From: Ectocarpus siliculosus
Taxonomy: Eukaryota > Sar > Phaeophyceae > Ectocarpales > Ectocarpaceae
NCBI GenBank assembly: GCA_000310025.1
Contig: FN648593.1
Span: forward strand, 65,119-129,118
Direction of reading: 5' to 3'
Length of the DNA: 64,000 nt
The notes beneath the pieces were generated by a model. It worked only from the letters and a program-made list of their open reading frames with translations, did not search any database and was not told the DNA's origin. The position numbers were made by a program, and so were the translations under genes. Shown piece after piece: positions 1 to 11,406 of the stretch (its first letter is position 1; each line of letters opens with the position of its first letter).

Positions 1-3000
1 TCCGCCCCTGGGTCACCTCCTCCACCTCCTGCCCCCTCGTCCGCGGACAAGCACGGCTTGAGGTAGGGATTAGCATCTTCCTGACGATCAATACTCTCGG
101 TGGAGAGGATCGGCCCAACGTATTTCAAGCCGAACCGCATAAAGCTCTCGTAGAACCTGAGACACGAAACAAAGAACAAATGGCGTTTCATGTGAACGTC
201 AGTTTGTTTGACGTCACGGATTCATACAAAAATAGCTTGCGACAAACCACCAACGCGTCGACTGCCTAGAAGCAACTTCAGGGGACGCCGAAAATGCGGG
301 AAAATGATTTAAAAGGCTGGAAACGCGTCGGGAACAAAATAGACGAGAGTGTTAGACGTTCGGCAGAGCTTGCACGTCCAATGAGCGCTTATCGGCCTGA
401 CTAATTGCCGACAGTACACCATTGGAGATAGGAATAGAAGAAAACGCTCAAGACAACAAAACCCTCAGCCCCATAGAGCTTCGTTCACATGTCAACAAAG
501 CCAACGTACATGTCGCTGATGACGTCCAAGTTTTTTCACCGCCGCCGCCCTTTGCAGCGAACGCCTTCTCGAAAAGAGCCTCGCACACGAGGAAGGTACG
601 GCAATACCGTCGTGGTCGGGGTCGCTCTTGTTACCGCAGTGTAGCCTGTAGTTCCCATCCTCGTCTTGATATCCGTGAGGACATACTGCTCGAGCACCTT
701 CGAACGATGCCAATCCATACCGTGAAGGGGGGGGGAGTGGTGCTAAGCGGGCAAGGGGCTGGATAGATGGATGCACCAGAGCAAGGGTGACAGTAGATGG
801 CCTGGAATTTGCGCCGGAAACAGCAAGCAGGAGGGCAAACAGGATATGAGCTATCCTCGCTGTAAAGACGTGCATGGGGATAAATAAGTTCAAGCGTCAT
901 AACCACAGGGATCCGGCGTAAACATTTCAAGGACAACAATTCTTCGTCCCCGGCGCTGTTGCTTGGCATCATGAGATGTTGGCCAATTGCACACTATCGG
1001 TTCACCTTGCGACGTCCCTTTGTCTTGCACTATAGGCTAACGCTACAACATGTGAGACCCTCAAACCAACAGCAGTACCGGTGCGCGTGCGTCAAAATTC
1101 TCTACTCCTTCCACAAGCAATGCATCGCGAGGAATAATTGCCTGCAGGTCCCCCCGTCCCTTCCCTCTATTGTATGCATGCGCTTTGGTTGAGTCTCATA
1201 AATGAACGAATGAACATTTCTCGAAAGAAGGTACTCCATCGTTCCCTCCGTTCAAACTCAAATAGGAGCGATTTACTCAAACCTTGAGTGGAGCTATGCC
1301 GGAGTGATCGACGATGTTATGCACGACTCTAACAGCAGGTGCCGTAGCAGACCTTCATCGGTTCTCGGTGGACAGAGGCGTCGCGGGTCGGACATGAACT
1401 TTCCATCATACTCTGTTTTTCAAATCACTGGGCACCATTTCTGAACAAAATCTCGCATTTACTCCGGAGAGTTCACTTAACCCGACCGTACCTGAGCGTA
1501 CCTGAGCTATGGGGTGGTGCGCTTGCATCGGTGGACCTGATTGAAGGTCACGCTCTGCATGGCCTCTTCCTCTGACACGGGAATGCCGTGGTTGGCTGTC
1601 CCTAGAACCAAGCCCACTCATGGCGGTATCCGCCTACATAGTACGATATAAGGGGGGGGGGGAGGGAGAGTGGGTGAGACGCAATATATGAAGACGCACA
1701 TGCATATCCCTTCGCTCTGCCATGCATACTACTGGTGACCTCTTCCTTTCGCATCAGTGGCGCGGCATGGGGGACCCGCTGCGACCGCCTTTTCTTAGTT
1801 AGTTGTTGTTGTTGTTGTCTTGACATCGAAAGAAAAAAGCTGTCCGATCTCTGACACGCCATACTTCTCAGGAGTTTACTCGGTATTAGGTATTCTACGG
1901 CCAATAATGTTTTCAAAGGGGTACATCAAAATCCCGGATGAAAAATAAGAGAAAAAAAGGGTGGTGGGAAGAAAAAATAATGGCGCAGAGAAGAATCGAA
2001 TCCACTGATCTCACAACACAGCAGTTGCATTAGATGTCACGCCCCCTGGACCAATTTCCAAAGCCTGATTATTCCACACCAGGAGGAGTGGCGAGGCCGG
2101 AAATGGCTGCATTGGAACTGTCTCGTGGAGAGCTGTTCGAAAAAGTATTGTTTGATTTTCGGAATTGTCTTCGTCGTGGAACATGATAGGTTGAAACTTG
2201 GTCGAGGGGGTGTGGTATCTTGTGCAACCTACGGTTGGTTACTGTTAATTCTTGCTTTCAACACGATATATTTTGAATGTAAAACAATTGGGTGTTACGA
2301 GCGCCGGACGTTGGTTGAAGCATGTGGACGGTCGACGCGGTCGATGCTATGCATGTGTGTGGACAGGTCAGATACAGCAGACATGCGGTGTTGTTACTGT
2401 TTCGTACGTGCTGTTGAAGAAAACGAGCGCCCCCCGAAAAACAAAAAAACCGTTGAAAATAACGAAGTGCCTACCCACACTCCAAAAAGCTCTTGTGTGA
2501 GGCTGGGCGCTTACTGACGCCTCCGGGATAATCTCCGCTCTGTACATGGTGAGGAAGAGCCGCATACACGCAGTAGGTCGAGAGCCGGTGGGTGTGCAGG
2601 ACCAACTGCTGGTGTCTGGGCGTACTTGCATCTACAGCACGTGGAGACTTCGCACCCTTCCCAACGGGGACATATGCATAGGGATACACAACTACACAAC
2701 ACACAATATCCCCTCAATTCATCCTTCTATTGCTACCATCCAGATGTAGCTGGAGGGGAATAGCTTACCTAGTCAGCAACTGCTGCCGGAATGTCGCTCT
2801 CTCTTCTCCACGCGCGCCGTGTAGAAGCTCGTGTTGCCGCTCTACAGCAGCAGTGTCGTGCGGCGGGTTTAGCTCGCGGTGGTTGCTGTGCCCCGAGTCC
2901 GAGCATCTAGAGATAGCATAGCTGTTTGCCTTGGTTACGAAAGGAATGACACCAGCTTAGTCGCTATTCGTGTTGGCATACTGCGGCCTGTGGTCGTCTG

Positions 3001-3390
3001 TGTCAAGGCTAGCTAGATGCGTCATGCGAGGGCGATGCAGGGCCAAACAGTTGGGGGCTCGATGGTTCGGATGCCCCCCAACCCCGTCTTTCCTCTTCCC
3101 ATCTGTCTGGCGATCCATAACGATATCTGAGAGCTTGTTGTACCCTGCACCATTTAGCTGGTACACACATAGCACTTGTGGCCCCCCGCACACACTCACA
3201 CAAAAGCCCAAATTAAATAGTGTATGCGTTCGATTAGTACACATTGTGCCAACGCATCCTAGGCTCTTATATCTACATACTCTATCTGTCTTGGAGACGA
3301 ATTTGTTGCGTTTTGTCATGCCGAAAAAATAAAGAAATTGTAGTACACTGAAGCCAGTTTTCCCGGACCGTCGAACCAGCACCACAATCT
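1..3390. other. No supportable gene (intergenic or degraded repeat DNA)
   Basis: Short reading frames occur on both strands, but none shows a recognisable domain, a believable exon boundary series or biased composition. Homopolymer and low-complexity patches are scattered (poly-G near 727 and 1652, CAA/TTG runs near 1801). Noncoding or ancient repeat DNA is the default reading. Isolated small exons of an unrecognised gene cannot be excluded. Confidence 0.5.
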
Positions 3391-3572
3391 ACAGCCAGGA
3401 GGTCTGCCCTTCGGTTGTGACTGCCTCCCAACCTGTAACATCGGTGCTTTCACAACCAGGAGGTCTAGCCTAACGTTGTGGCTGCCTTCCAACCTTCCGC
3501 ATCCGTCCTTGTACAACCAAGTCGTTTGGCCAAGGTTAGGGCCACCTCCCAACCCCCCTCTACAACCTGCCC
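3391..3572. repeat. 61-bp tandem repeat, about three units
   Basis: Units begin ACA(G/A)CCAGGAGGTCT at 3391, 3452 and 3513, giving a 61-bp period. Each unit ends with a GTTGTGGCTGCCTYCCAACC-like segment. The third unit is more diverged and shortened. The array continues into CAACC-rich degenerate sequence to about 3600. It is a minisatellite with no evidence of coding. Confidence 0.7.
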
Positions 3573-3813
3573 CTACCTTGTGGATGCCTACAACCCACCC
3601 ACAATCTGCCCTCTGGCCCCCCGTGCACGTGGGACCCTGCACAAGAGGCTATCCCACGATCGCTGTTGCTTGAGACTTTTATCTTCGCGGGGAGTCCGCA
3701 CAGACGCGGGAGTTGATACTGAAGGCATGACACGAGCATGCAAGCATCAGACCATAAAAAATCCCCCACTTGCCACAAATGTTTGGCGGGTCCAGTCCAA
3801 TTTTAACACAATG

Positions 3814-3845
3814 CATTTCAGGGGTCGGATCCGACCCCTGAAATG
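3814..3845. repeat. Perfect 32-bp palindrome
   Basis: CATTTCAGGGGTCGGA is followed directly by its reverse complement, giving two 16-bp arms with no spacer, centred on a BamHI-like GGATCC. A direct repeat (TGTTTGGCGGGTC) lies on the left (about 3780) and overlaps the right edge (about 3845). This suggests a small inverted duplication or a foldback remnant. Confidence 0.85.
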
Positions 3846-4664
3846 TTTGGCGGGTCTGTTTCATTTTTCTAGTTCCCACATGATCCGCATCTCAACACGT
3901 TGACAACACACGCCACCCCTCGTGCTCTGCAGCATCAAGGACGTATCCGCTATTATTATTCAAGGTCATAGGTCTACAACGGCACTGCTGCTGCGTGTTC
4001 GTGTCGCCGCTGCATGGTCGTAACCGAGAAGCATGGCTGCAGAAGAAAAGGAGGAAGCTGGTGTCCATGTCCAAATTCCTCGGTCCCGATCAGAACACAC
4101 ATGTGCATACCCACCCTTCAACAACAGGGAGGGATGGTATGCTACCACTAACCTTGCGAAACCCCGCCAGGATATCCTTGCGCGCGAGTGCTGAGCTCAC
4201 CGCGTGTTCATTCAACACGTCGTGGGCCGCGTCTCGTCGCTACAGCTATAATTGTGTAGACACAGCAGCCGTATGGAACAGCGCATCGATAAAATATTTC
4301 ACCCCAAACATTGGAGCACTACTACCACAGAGTACAGCAGCAACAGAAGCACGATTGCCGTACGGGGGTTGGTTCCGTAGCAACTAGAAGAGCGCGCAGG
4401 AGGGAAAGTCGAGGTGTCATTGAGACGGTATGATTTGGAAAACTTCAGAAATTACGCGGCTTCAGAATGTAGACTAGCAACAACAACACCTGTCTGTCGG
4501 CAAACGAACACAGACCTACGAAGGCACAACATTCATTTATCTGTGCCTATCTTTTTATCGACCCCGAAAGATCGAGTCGACAACATTCCGAGTCTGTGCC
4601 GACCTTCCGGTCACTCTGTCTACGACGCGTGAAAACAGCCTAGAGTATTTCGGTCATTTTTCGT
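3846..4664. other. No supportable gene
   Basis: Reading frames up to 130 codons exist on both strands, but none has recognisable motifs or intron signals that agree with each other. Nothing further can be supported. Confidence 0.4.
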
Positions 4665-5350
4665 TTGACGAAAAGTTGTTTTCGCGAAAGACCCTTTCGG
4701 ACTCGAAATTTCTCCGAAATAACAATATATATATTTTGATGCAAGCCATCGCTCTGAGGATCGTTCCTGACGGTCTCGCCAGAACCCACGATAAGGAAAA
4801 AACAATCAGATTTTGACAGCGGATGGAGGCTTGTTTCGTGGAAACATGTTGACGATTTTCCGATTTTGCAACAATCTTTGATCTAAAACATTAGGCACCA
4901 AATTCACGAACAAACAGCAGTCCGCGCGTCCAAAGAGAAGGTCAGCGCCAAGAGAATAGGCCCTGGAGTTGGCGCGACACCACCAAGAGGGAGGCTGCGC
5001 GGTCAGAAAGCCAAGTTGGGCTTGTTTGCGCGGCTTAAGGTCAGCAACACCCGCCGCCCGTCACACAGGTTGAGGAAAGGGGAAAAAAGGACAGCGAGCG
5101 CCGGAACCCCGGAGACAACTACAACCGATGACGTAGAGGTGGTGGCAGCACACCGCCAGCAAAGAGAAGCAGACAGACAGCAGAAAGAGCACATACGGTG
5201 GCCTCCTGGTGTAGGCGGGCGCGTCCTTCCCCGCGTAAGTTTATTCTCTGCTGCTGATTCTCTGCTAACAACATGGAGAGAGAGCTCGACTTGATGTGCC
5301 CCCGTCCCAAAAAGCTCTCCTCCTCTCCTGAATGCTCGAAATGCGACACG
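4665..5350 (+). repeat. Dispersed repeat, inverted-pair arm 1
   Basis: This segment matches the reverse complement of 13145-13810 over most of its length. Shared blocks include CTTTCGGACTC, GTCTCGCCAGAACCCACGAT, TGTTGACGATTTTCC and the GGAAGGACGCGCCCG region. Divergence with small indels is clear by eye, so the copies are old. The interior has no intact open frame. The two arms enclose 7.8 kb of nested transposons, which could be coincidence or reflect one larger element. Confidence 0.75.
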
Positions 5351-5709
5351 GCCATTTGCGCTGAGAAAGACTGCCCTTCCCTCTCTACGTTCTCGTGCGA
5401 TTTCGTGTGCTGGGGTGGAGGGGGCGACACAGACACGCATACGCATCGCATGCACGCACACTCAACAGCAGTGAGAGCGGTTTCAGCAGGGTGCTGCAGC
5501 TGTCACGCAGCGCACCACAAAAAAGCAGTACCACCTGCGGACAGGGAAAGCTCGTCGGTGGGAGAGGATAACGGTTGCCCCTCAGCCAATGATATGAAGC
5601 CCCTCAAATCTGAATATATTTGCCTGCCCGAAGTTTTCAGGAAACTTCCTTTATTATAAATTGCTTGCTCAAATGAAAAAAAATAAAGCCCCAGTCCGAG
5701 TTCGTGTAA
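5351..5709. other. Unannotated flank ending in the TAA target site
   Basis: A/T-rich sequence with an AAATAAAG stretch near 5684. No gene is seen. The last three bases (5707-5709, TAA) form the apparent target-site sequence of the TIR element that begins at 5710. Confidence 0.4.
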
Positions 5710-6189
5710 GGCCGAGTCTTGTGGTGTGATTATTACCGGATTGGGTTTGGGGAGGGTGTCCTTTTCTGAGCCAAAAAAAAAATCATTTCGGCGTCTTAAG
5801 GGTAGGAAAATGGCATTTTCAACAGCCCAAAATCCAACAGCGCAGTTTCCAACAGCGATTCCCCGCCGGCCTGTTGGAAAATTGGACCATTTTCCAACAG
5901 CGATCCTGTTGGAAAACCGCTGTTAGAAATGGGGGGGGGTACCCCCTGGTCACACCCCGATCGTGCCAGAACGAAGAACTACGCCATCTGCTGGCCAAAC
6001 AGAGGCCAGTATCATGAGGTCATGCACAAACCCTCTGCAGGTATCTCGCATTCAGGGCGTTCAGGGCGTTCTGCATCGTGTTGGCCGCACACGAGCCGAA
6101 AACGTCAACCCTGCCACATTGCTCTGCTGACGTTCTTGCCTTTGGGCCGAAAAGAGCCGTTTTTGCGCCTGCTGCATGTGTGACCAGTT

Positions 6190-6872
6190 CAAAACGCATG
6201 CCAGAGAGGGGCCTTAAGCCGTTGACATCCACAAACTGCAGCCAATGGCGTGTGTTCATACTCATGCCCTCTGCTCGCGTCCCAGAAACAGAGCGTGTTG
6301 TCCAGTTTTGATTGCAAACGGCCTGCAAACATGAACCAAAGTGTGTTGCGGTGTTGCCTTTTTGGTCTTTTTTCTTGTTCCGCCGCGTGTTTGCTCCGTG
6401 TGTCACCCGCGACCAGTCAAAAACGCATGCCAGAGAGATGCCTTTGGCCGACGACATCCACAAACAGTAGCCAATGGCGTGTGGTCATACACATACCCTC
6501 TGCTCGCGTCCCAGAAACAGAGAGTATTGTCCGGTTTTAATTGCACACGGCCTGCAAACGTGAATCGAGGTGTGGTTCGGTGTTGCCTTTTTTGCACGTT
6601 GTTTTTTTTTCTGCCGGTCGCTCCGAGTCGGCGAGTGTGATCAGTCTACAACGCATGCCATCAGAGAGAGGCCTTTGACCGACGATATCCACAAGCTTTT
6701 GCCACTGGCGTGCGATGATACACATGCCCTCTGCAGGCGACCCATAAACAGGGCGGTCGGTGGCTCGTTGGTGGCACACGAGCCAAAACCGTGTACTGAA
6801 GCATGTTGTGACCAACAAGAACATGAATCAGCCTCTTTTTTCCCTTCAGAAAAAGTATACCTCGAGGACTTG
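6190..6872. repeat. About 229-bp tandem repeat inside TIR element copy 1
   Basis: Three units start at AACGCATGCC near 6191, 6420 and 6649, so the period is about 229 bp. Shared blocks include GACATCCACAAAC, CATGCCCTCTGC and CGGCCTGCAAACRTGAA. The sister copy at 10402-11406 has fewer units, so unit number differs between copies. The repeats carry no intact frame. Confidence 0.8.
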
Positions 6873-6943
6873 TAAGGCCATTTCTTGCTGTTGTCATTTT
6901 TTTTTTATCTTTTTCTTTTTTACTCAAAAAAAAATCGCCAAGA

Positions 6944-7028
6944 AAAGACAACCCGTTTTGGACAGCCCATCCTTTTCTTTTTGGGGGCAGTTTTGGACAA
7001 GTGGAGGCTGTCCAAAACTGTTGTCTTT
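6944..7028. repeat. Imperfect hairpin
   Basis: The left arm at about 6944-6967 (core GTTTTGGACAGCC) and the right arm at about 7006-7028 (core GGCTGTCCAAAAC) are complementary over about 22 nt with few mismatches. They enclose about 38 nt. The hairpin lies just inside the left end of the 3.4-kb TIR element, so it could be a subterminal structure. Confidence 0.6.
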
Positions 7029-7299
7029 TTTTGGTCACAACCACGTCACTCGTACCTAGAAACTGGAATCTCTCGACGGCCCACCGCAAACTCTCACGGT
7101 GGTCACACGAGTTGTGTCATGTTGGTGGTACAGAGTCGGTTGCACCACCGGCGGTAGCCAATGTTTTTTCAGTGGGCTGGACCAGGTGGACAACCCGATG
7201 TGTGCGGCAAACAAGAGGCAAACAAACCGAGAGAGCCTGGACGCAGCAGCGGTGGGTCATTTTTCGTGTACTGTCAACCTTGCGAACCCAACTTTTGGG

Positions 7300-7790
7300 C
7301 GCCTATAGCCCCCTGGTCTGTATCAATCATCACACAAGACGAACCATACGCACAGCTCGTGGCGCATGCCTTTTTTATCGCAGTTTCTTGAGTGGGTGGT
7401 GAGGGAGTACTGGCAAACCAAAGTTGCGACACGGGCAAAAGATCGAGAAAAGTTGCTTGAAGATGCGGCGGATCATTTTTCCCGCTTGTCTACCATTCTC
7501 GCGCTCACAATTTCTGAGCGTCCTATAGCCTCCTAATCTGTATCAGCCACCACACAAGACGGACCATATACACAGCTCGTGGCGCATACCTTTGTCATCG
7601 CTGTTGCTAGAGTGGGTGGCGAGGGAGTACCGGCAGGGGCACAAGAGCAAAAATAAATGGTTGCTGGCGCGGTGGGCATTTTTTCAGCGTGCTGTCGACT
7701 CTCGGCACCACCCTTCCCGTGCCTCCTATCGCCCTGTGGTCTCTGTCAGCCGCCACCTAAGGCGGACCATTCACACAGCTCGCGAGGGAT
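7300..7790. repeat. About 200-225-bp tandem repeat, three units
   Basis: Units share CCTAT(A/C)GCC, CTGTRTCAGCC, CAAGACGGACCAT, CACAGCTCGTGGCGCAT and GAGTGGGTGGYGAGGGAGTA. They begin near 7302, 7526 and 7726. No conserved frame runs through all three, so this is treated as a minisatellite inside the 3.4-kb TIR element. Confidence 0.75.
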
Positions 7791-7980
7791 AGCTTTACAG
7801 TAGGCGCTGCTTCAATATGTGAGGAGATATCACCGAAAAACCATTTCGATGGCAGGGTGCATGTATGTGTGACAGCAGCCGTTGCAGAGTCCGTTTATTT
7901 TTTGATCGGTGAAAAATTCATAGCAGGGTTTGGTGTGTTGATTGTGTAATGGTTTCGGAGTAAGACATACTGGCATATTA

Positions 7981-8120
7981 ACTCGCTTCGCTCGCAGACA
8001 CTTCACGGGGTTTCGGGCGCGGTCCAGTGTGCGGTCACAGTGCCGTGTGACTCGCTTCGCTCGAAGGCACTCAACGGGGATTCGAGCGTCGTGCAGTGTG
8101 CGTCACAGGAGTGCCGTGTT
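7981..8120. repeat. Short tandem repeat, about 67-bp units
   Basis: ACTCGCTTCGCTCG is followed by a CACTYMACGGGG...GTGCAGTGTGCG block. It occurs at about 7981 and 8049, with a partial third start (GCTCGC) near 8120. The minisatellite lies inside the same TIR element. Confidence 0.7.
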
Positions 8121-8280
8121 GCTCGCATGCATGTACTCAAAGGCAGTTCATGCGCAGCAGCGTCGTCATGTATGTTCTCCCTCTCGAGGAGGTCCTTTTG
8201 TGCTTCGTCACACACCGGTCGGTGTGCCTCTCTTCTCTCCGTTCGTAGCCACATGGCTATATTGCACAAGATGGTTATTA

Positions 8281-8712
8281 TTAATAGTTCGACCGCTCAG
8301 CAAGAAAGGTCATACTCCCCCTCGACACGCGTTGCCCCACCCAAACCATTGTACAGAACTCCAGGCCACACACCCACCCACCCGTCTGGGGCTTCGTATG
8401 ACCGTCTTTCGTCCCACAGTGTAGTTTATACGCAACTCCCCTACCTCTCGCGTCAACCGTAACAGTGGCCGGTGCCTTTTGTCGCATGTCGGCTAGAGCG
8501 TTGATGGCATCGATGGGCGGTTGGAACGCCTCCTTGAGGAAATCTCTTGCTAACTCTCTTTCCTGCAAGACATCGTCTGCTAACACGAGGAACAGGCCGT
8601 CTAGAGTTTCCCCCCTGGACACGACGGTGTACCCCTGACCCTGGGCGAAGAACCCTCTAGAAGGAATCCACACGGCCACCCTTTCGAACCCTACCCCTGG
8701 CACTCTGTGCAT
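8281..8712 (-). pseudogene. PIF1/RecD-type helicase C-terminal fragment
   Basis: The 143-residue frame contains FFAQ followed by GQGYTVVSRGETLDGL. This fits the last helicase motif of PIF1-like and UvrD_C_2 domains, F-x-x-G-Q-x-Y-x-x-x-S-R-x-x-x-L-x-G-L, where the usual Y-V-A-L-S-R is replaced by Y-T-V-V-S-R. In intact PIF1 proteins this part binds ATP and DNA during DNA unwinding. All upstream ATPase motifs (Walker A and B) are absent, so this is a fragment or a lone exon; a possible acceptor (GGGGTAG) lies near its start. It sits inside the 3.4-kb TIR element, so capture by a transposon or decay of a Helitron-type helicase are both possible. Confidence 0.55.
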
Positions 8713-8829
8713 ACCTACCCGGGCAGCGATAATACATGAAGTCGGCTACGCACGAGCGTCGACGGCAGCAGCGAGCCGGGCAGGAGCAGTGTTGCCGTCC
8801 GTTTGAAATTGACCCCCCAACATTATGTA

Positions 8830-9210
8830 ATTAGGGGGTATGCAGTTGTCCCGTGCCTCACAGCAGCAGCAGTTGGTTTGAGAGTCACAGCGGGTTGAAT
8901 TCGAGCACGAGACAGAGATACAGCAGTTACTAGAGCAGAGAGTACGAGCCAAGAGAGACGTGCAGCAACTGCTGTGATGACTATTCAGTATGTTACGCGT
9001 GCGCGCATGATGTGTGGTTGTACCTGTTGATGCACACGCTTGGAGGAGAGGGTTGTACGTCCGACGCTGCTCTACTGCGGTTCGTAACCGAGAAGAAGCA
9101 CAATAGCAGTAGAGAGCTGCGACGAACGTTATACAGTGGTTGCTCCGCGGGCAACCCCGTGGTACTGCTGCATAGCTCATGGCATAGCAACGGACTGCGT
9201 TGGTTACAGT
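8830..9210. repeat. Direct repeat, copy 1 of 2
   Basis: This segment is repeated at 9433-9785. Shared blocks include GATTCGAGCACGAGA-like sequence, CTGTGATGACKATTCAGTATG, GTGTGGTTGTACCTGTTGAT and the TGGTACTGCTG...AGCTCATGGCATAGCAAC end. No believable coding frame is seen. Confidence 0.8.
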
Positions 9211-9432
9211 AGCGGACATGCAGCCCAGCAGAAACAGATAGATGGGTTGCCTGCTGTGCTTCTATATGCAAGTGCTGAGCCTGCTGTGTGGTATGACGTA
9301 TTTAAATAGTTTGGCGTTTTGGTTTTCCGGGGACGCGCCTCCCGCAGCCCAGGGCACAAAGAAGTGAGGCCGGAACGAGATATATGTCCGGAGGTGTCGC
9401 GACCCCCCCCCCTGGATTAAGAATTTGTAGAT

Positions 9433-9785
9433 ACAGGGTATGCAGCTGTTCCGTGCCCCAACAGGAACTTGCCAGCAATTTTCAGCAGTCGAGAGAGGCT
9501 GGGTGGATTCGAGCACGAGAAGATGTGCAGCACCTGCTGTGATGACGATTCAGTATGTTATGCGTGCGCGCATGATGATGTGTGGTTGTACCTGTTGATG
9601 CACACGCTTGGAGAGGGTTGTATTTTCACGCTGCTCTACAATACTGCGGTTCGCATAACCGAGGAGAAGCATAGCAGCAGCACAAGGTAAAGAGCTGCTA
9701 CCAACGTTACACACTGGTTGATGCGCAGTCAATCCCGTGGTACTGCTGTAGTAGCTCATGGCATAGCAACCGTCTGCGTTGGTTT
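9433..9785. repeat. Direct repeat, copy 2 of 2
   Basis: Second copy of the 8830-9210 segment, with several indels (for example, an extra GATGATG and a missing GGA). The two copies lie about 600 bp apart in the same orientation inside the 3.4-kb TIR element. Confidence 0.8.
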
Positions 9786-9949
9786 GCTGGTTCCACCACA
9801 CGCGTAGTATGCTTGGTCCACCGCACGCGTTGTCTGCTGGGTCGCAATACGAGTGCCCCCCCCAGCGTGGTTTGCTGGGTTCACCAACCGCGTAGTATGC
9901 TTGGTCTACCGCACGCGTTGTCTGCTGGATCGCAACACGAGTGCCGGGG
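9786..9949. repeat. About 98-bp tandem repeat running into the gap
   Basis: TGGTTTGCTGG(G)TTCACCA, CGCGTAGTATGCTTGGTC and CCGCACGCGTTGTCTGCTGG occur twice, followed by CGCAAYACGAGTGCC. The array ends at the N run, so the gap is probably an unresolved extension of it; GC-rich homopolymers flank the gap. Confidence 0.75.
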
Positions 9950-10101
9950 NNNNNNNNNNNNNNNNNNNNNNNNNNNNNNNNNNNNNNNNNNNNNNNNNNN
10001 NNNNNNNNNNNNNNNNNNNNNNNNNNNNNNNNNNNNNNNNNNNNNNNNNNNNNNNNNNNNNNNNNNNNNNNNNNNNNNNNNNNNNNNNNNNNNNNNNNNN
10101 N
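9950..10101. other. Assembly gap (152 N)
   Basis: A run of N. It is flanked on the left by a tandem array and on the right by long G and C homopolymers, which explains the assembly failure. Its true size may differ. Confidence 0.99.
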
Positions 10102-10401
10102 CGGGGGGGGGGTAACCCCCCCCCCGGACCCCCCCCCTCGAGCCAGAGCGCGTGGTCTGCTTAGTCATTACATATATGTACTTAACTTTTGTAAAGAATC
10201 GACCAACAACGTTAGAAGGGGGTCATCTTTTGCGTAGATCCCTTTCTGGGTTGTCCGAAAGGGGGAAAAAAAGATCTGCGAAAAACGAACCGCAAGAAAT
10301 GGCCTAAGACGGTCGTATAGATCTGGGTAATTTCTTGGTGCATGCCACCCTCCGCCCCCCAACCGAGAGAAAAAAAATTGTTTGAAATAATCACACCGTA
10401 C

Positions 10402-11406
10402 GGCTGAGTCTTATGGTGTGATTATTTCGGATTGGATTTGGGGGGGGGGTCCTTTTCTGAGCCAAAAAAATATTTTGGACGTCTTACGGGTAGGAAAATG
10501 GCATTTTTCAACAGCCCAAAATCCAACAGCCCATAGTCCAACAGCGCAGTTTCCAACAGCGATTCCGGCCGGCCTGTTAGAAAATTGGACCATTTTCCAA
10601 CAGCGACCCTGTTGGAAAATCGCTGTTAGAAATGGGGGGGGTACCCCCTGGTCACACCCCGATCGTGCCAGAACGAGGAACTACCCCATCTGCTGGCCAA
10701 ACAGAGGCCAGTATCATGAGGTCATGCACAAACCCTCTGCAGGTATCTCACATTCATGGCGTTCAGGGCGTTCTGCGTCGTGTTGGCCGCACACGAGCCG
10801 AAAACGTCAACCCTGCCACATTGCTCTGCTGACGTTCTTGCCTTTGGGCCGAAAAGAGCCGTTTTTGCGCCTGCTGCATGTGTGACCAGTTCAAAACGCA
10901 TGCCAGAAAGAGGCCTTAAGCCGTCGACATCCACAAACAGAGCGTGTTGTCCAGTTTTGATTGCGCACGGCCTGCAAACGTGAATCGAGGTGTGGTTCGG
11001 TGTTGCCTTTTTTGCACGTTGCTTTTTTTTCTGAAGCTTGCTCCGAGTCGAGTGTGATCAGTCTACAACGCATGCCATCAGAGAGAGGCCTCTGACCGAC
11101 GACGTCCACAAACTTTCGCCACTGGCGTCGCGATGATTCACATGCCCTCTGCAGGCGACCCATAAACAGGGCGCTCGGTGTCTTGTTGGTCGCACACGAG
11201 CCAAAACCGTGTACTGAAGCATGTGGTGACTCACAAGAACATGAATAAGCCTCTTTTTTCCTTTCAGAAACAAATATACCTCGAGGAACCGTAAGACGGT
11301 CGGTTGGATGTGGATAATTTTTTCCGTGCAGGCCACCCCCACCCCCCCCCACCCCCCCAAGAGCAAAAAAACAATCTCGGAAATAATCACACCGTGAGAC
11401 TCAGCC
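10402..11406. mobile_element. Harbinger-like non-autonomous TIR element, copy 2 (about 1 kb)
   Basis: The left end GGCTGAGTCTTATGGTGTG (10402) and right end (11380-11406) are inverted repeats of 27 bp with two or three mismatches. The flanks are TAC (10399-10401) and TAA (11407-11409), a near-perfect 3-bp duplication. The interior matches 5710-6872 of copy 1 but lacks the middle 229-bp unit. It has no coding capacity. It is inserted in the right TIR of copy 1, so it is the younger insertion. Confidence 0.85.

Larger units (their letters stand above)
6876..10304. mobile_element. 3.4-kb PIF/Harbinger-like TIR element with perfect TAA duplication
   Basis: The ends are GGCCATTTCTTGC (6876-6888) and its reverse complement (10292-10304). 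TAA flanks both sides (6873-6875 and 10305-10307), and the host element's sequence continues across the junction. A 3-bp TWA duplication with GG-starting TIRs is typical of PIF/Harbinger elements. No transposase or Myb-like frame is visible. The interior holds tandem arrays, a PIF1-type helicase fragment on the minus strand and an assembly gap, so it appears non-autonomous and could carry captured sequence. A transposase hidden in the 152-bp gap is impossible by size. Confidence 0.8.

Noticed and set aside
1990-2080. tRNA-like segment on the minus strand (TGGTCCAGGGGG and GGATTCGATTC boxes)
   Set aside because: The acceptor ends do not pair and the anticodon stem-loop has a six-base loop, so it does not fold as a tRNA; at most a degraded relic.
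7942-8424. 160-codon + strand open frame
   Set aside because: It lies across a tandem repeat and opposite the helicase-like frame; its Arg/Thr-rich translation has no domain and is best explained as a shadow.
9813-10237. Open frames crossing the N run
   Set aside because: They are translations of unknown bases and GC homopolymers.
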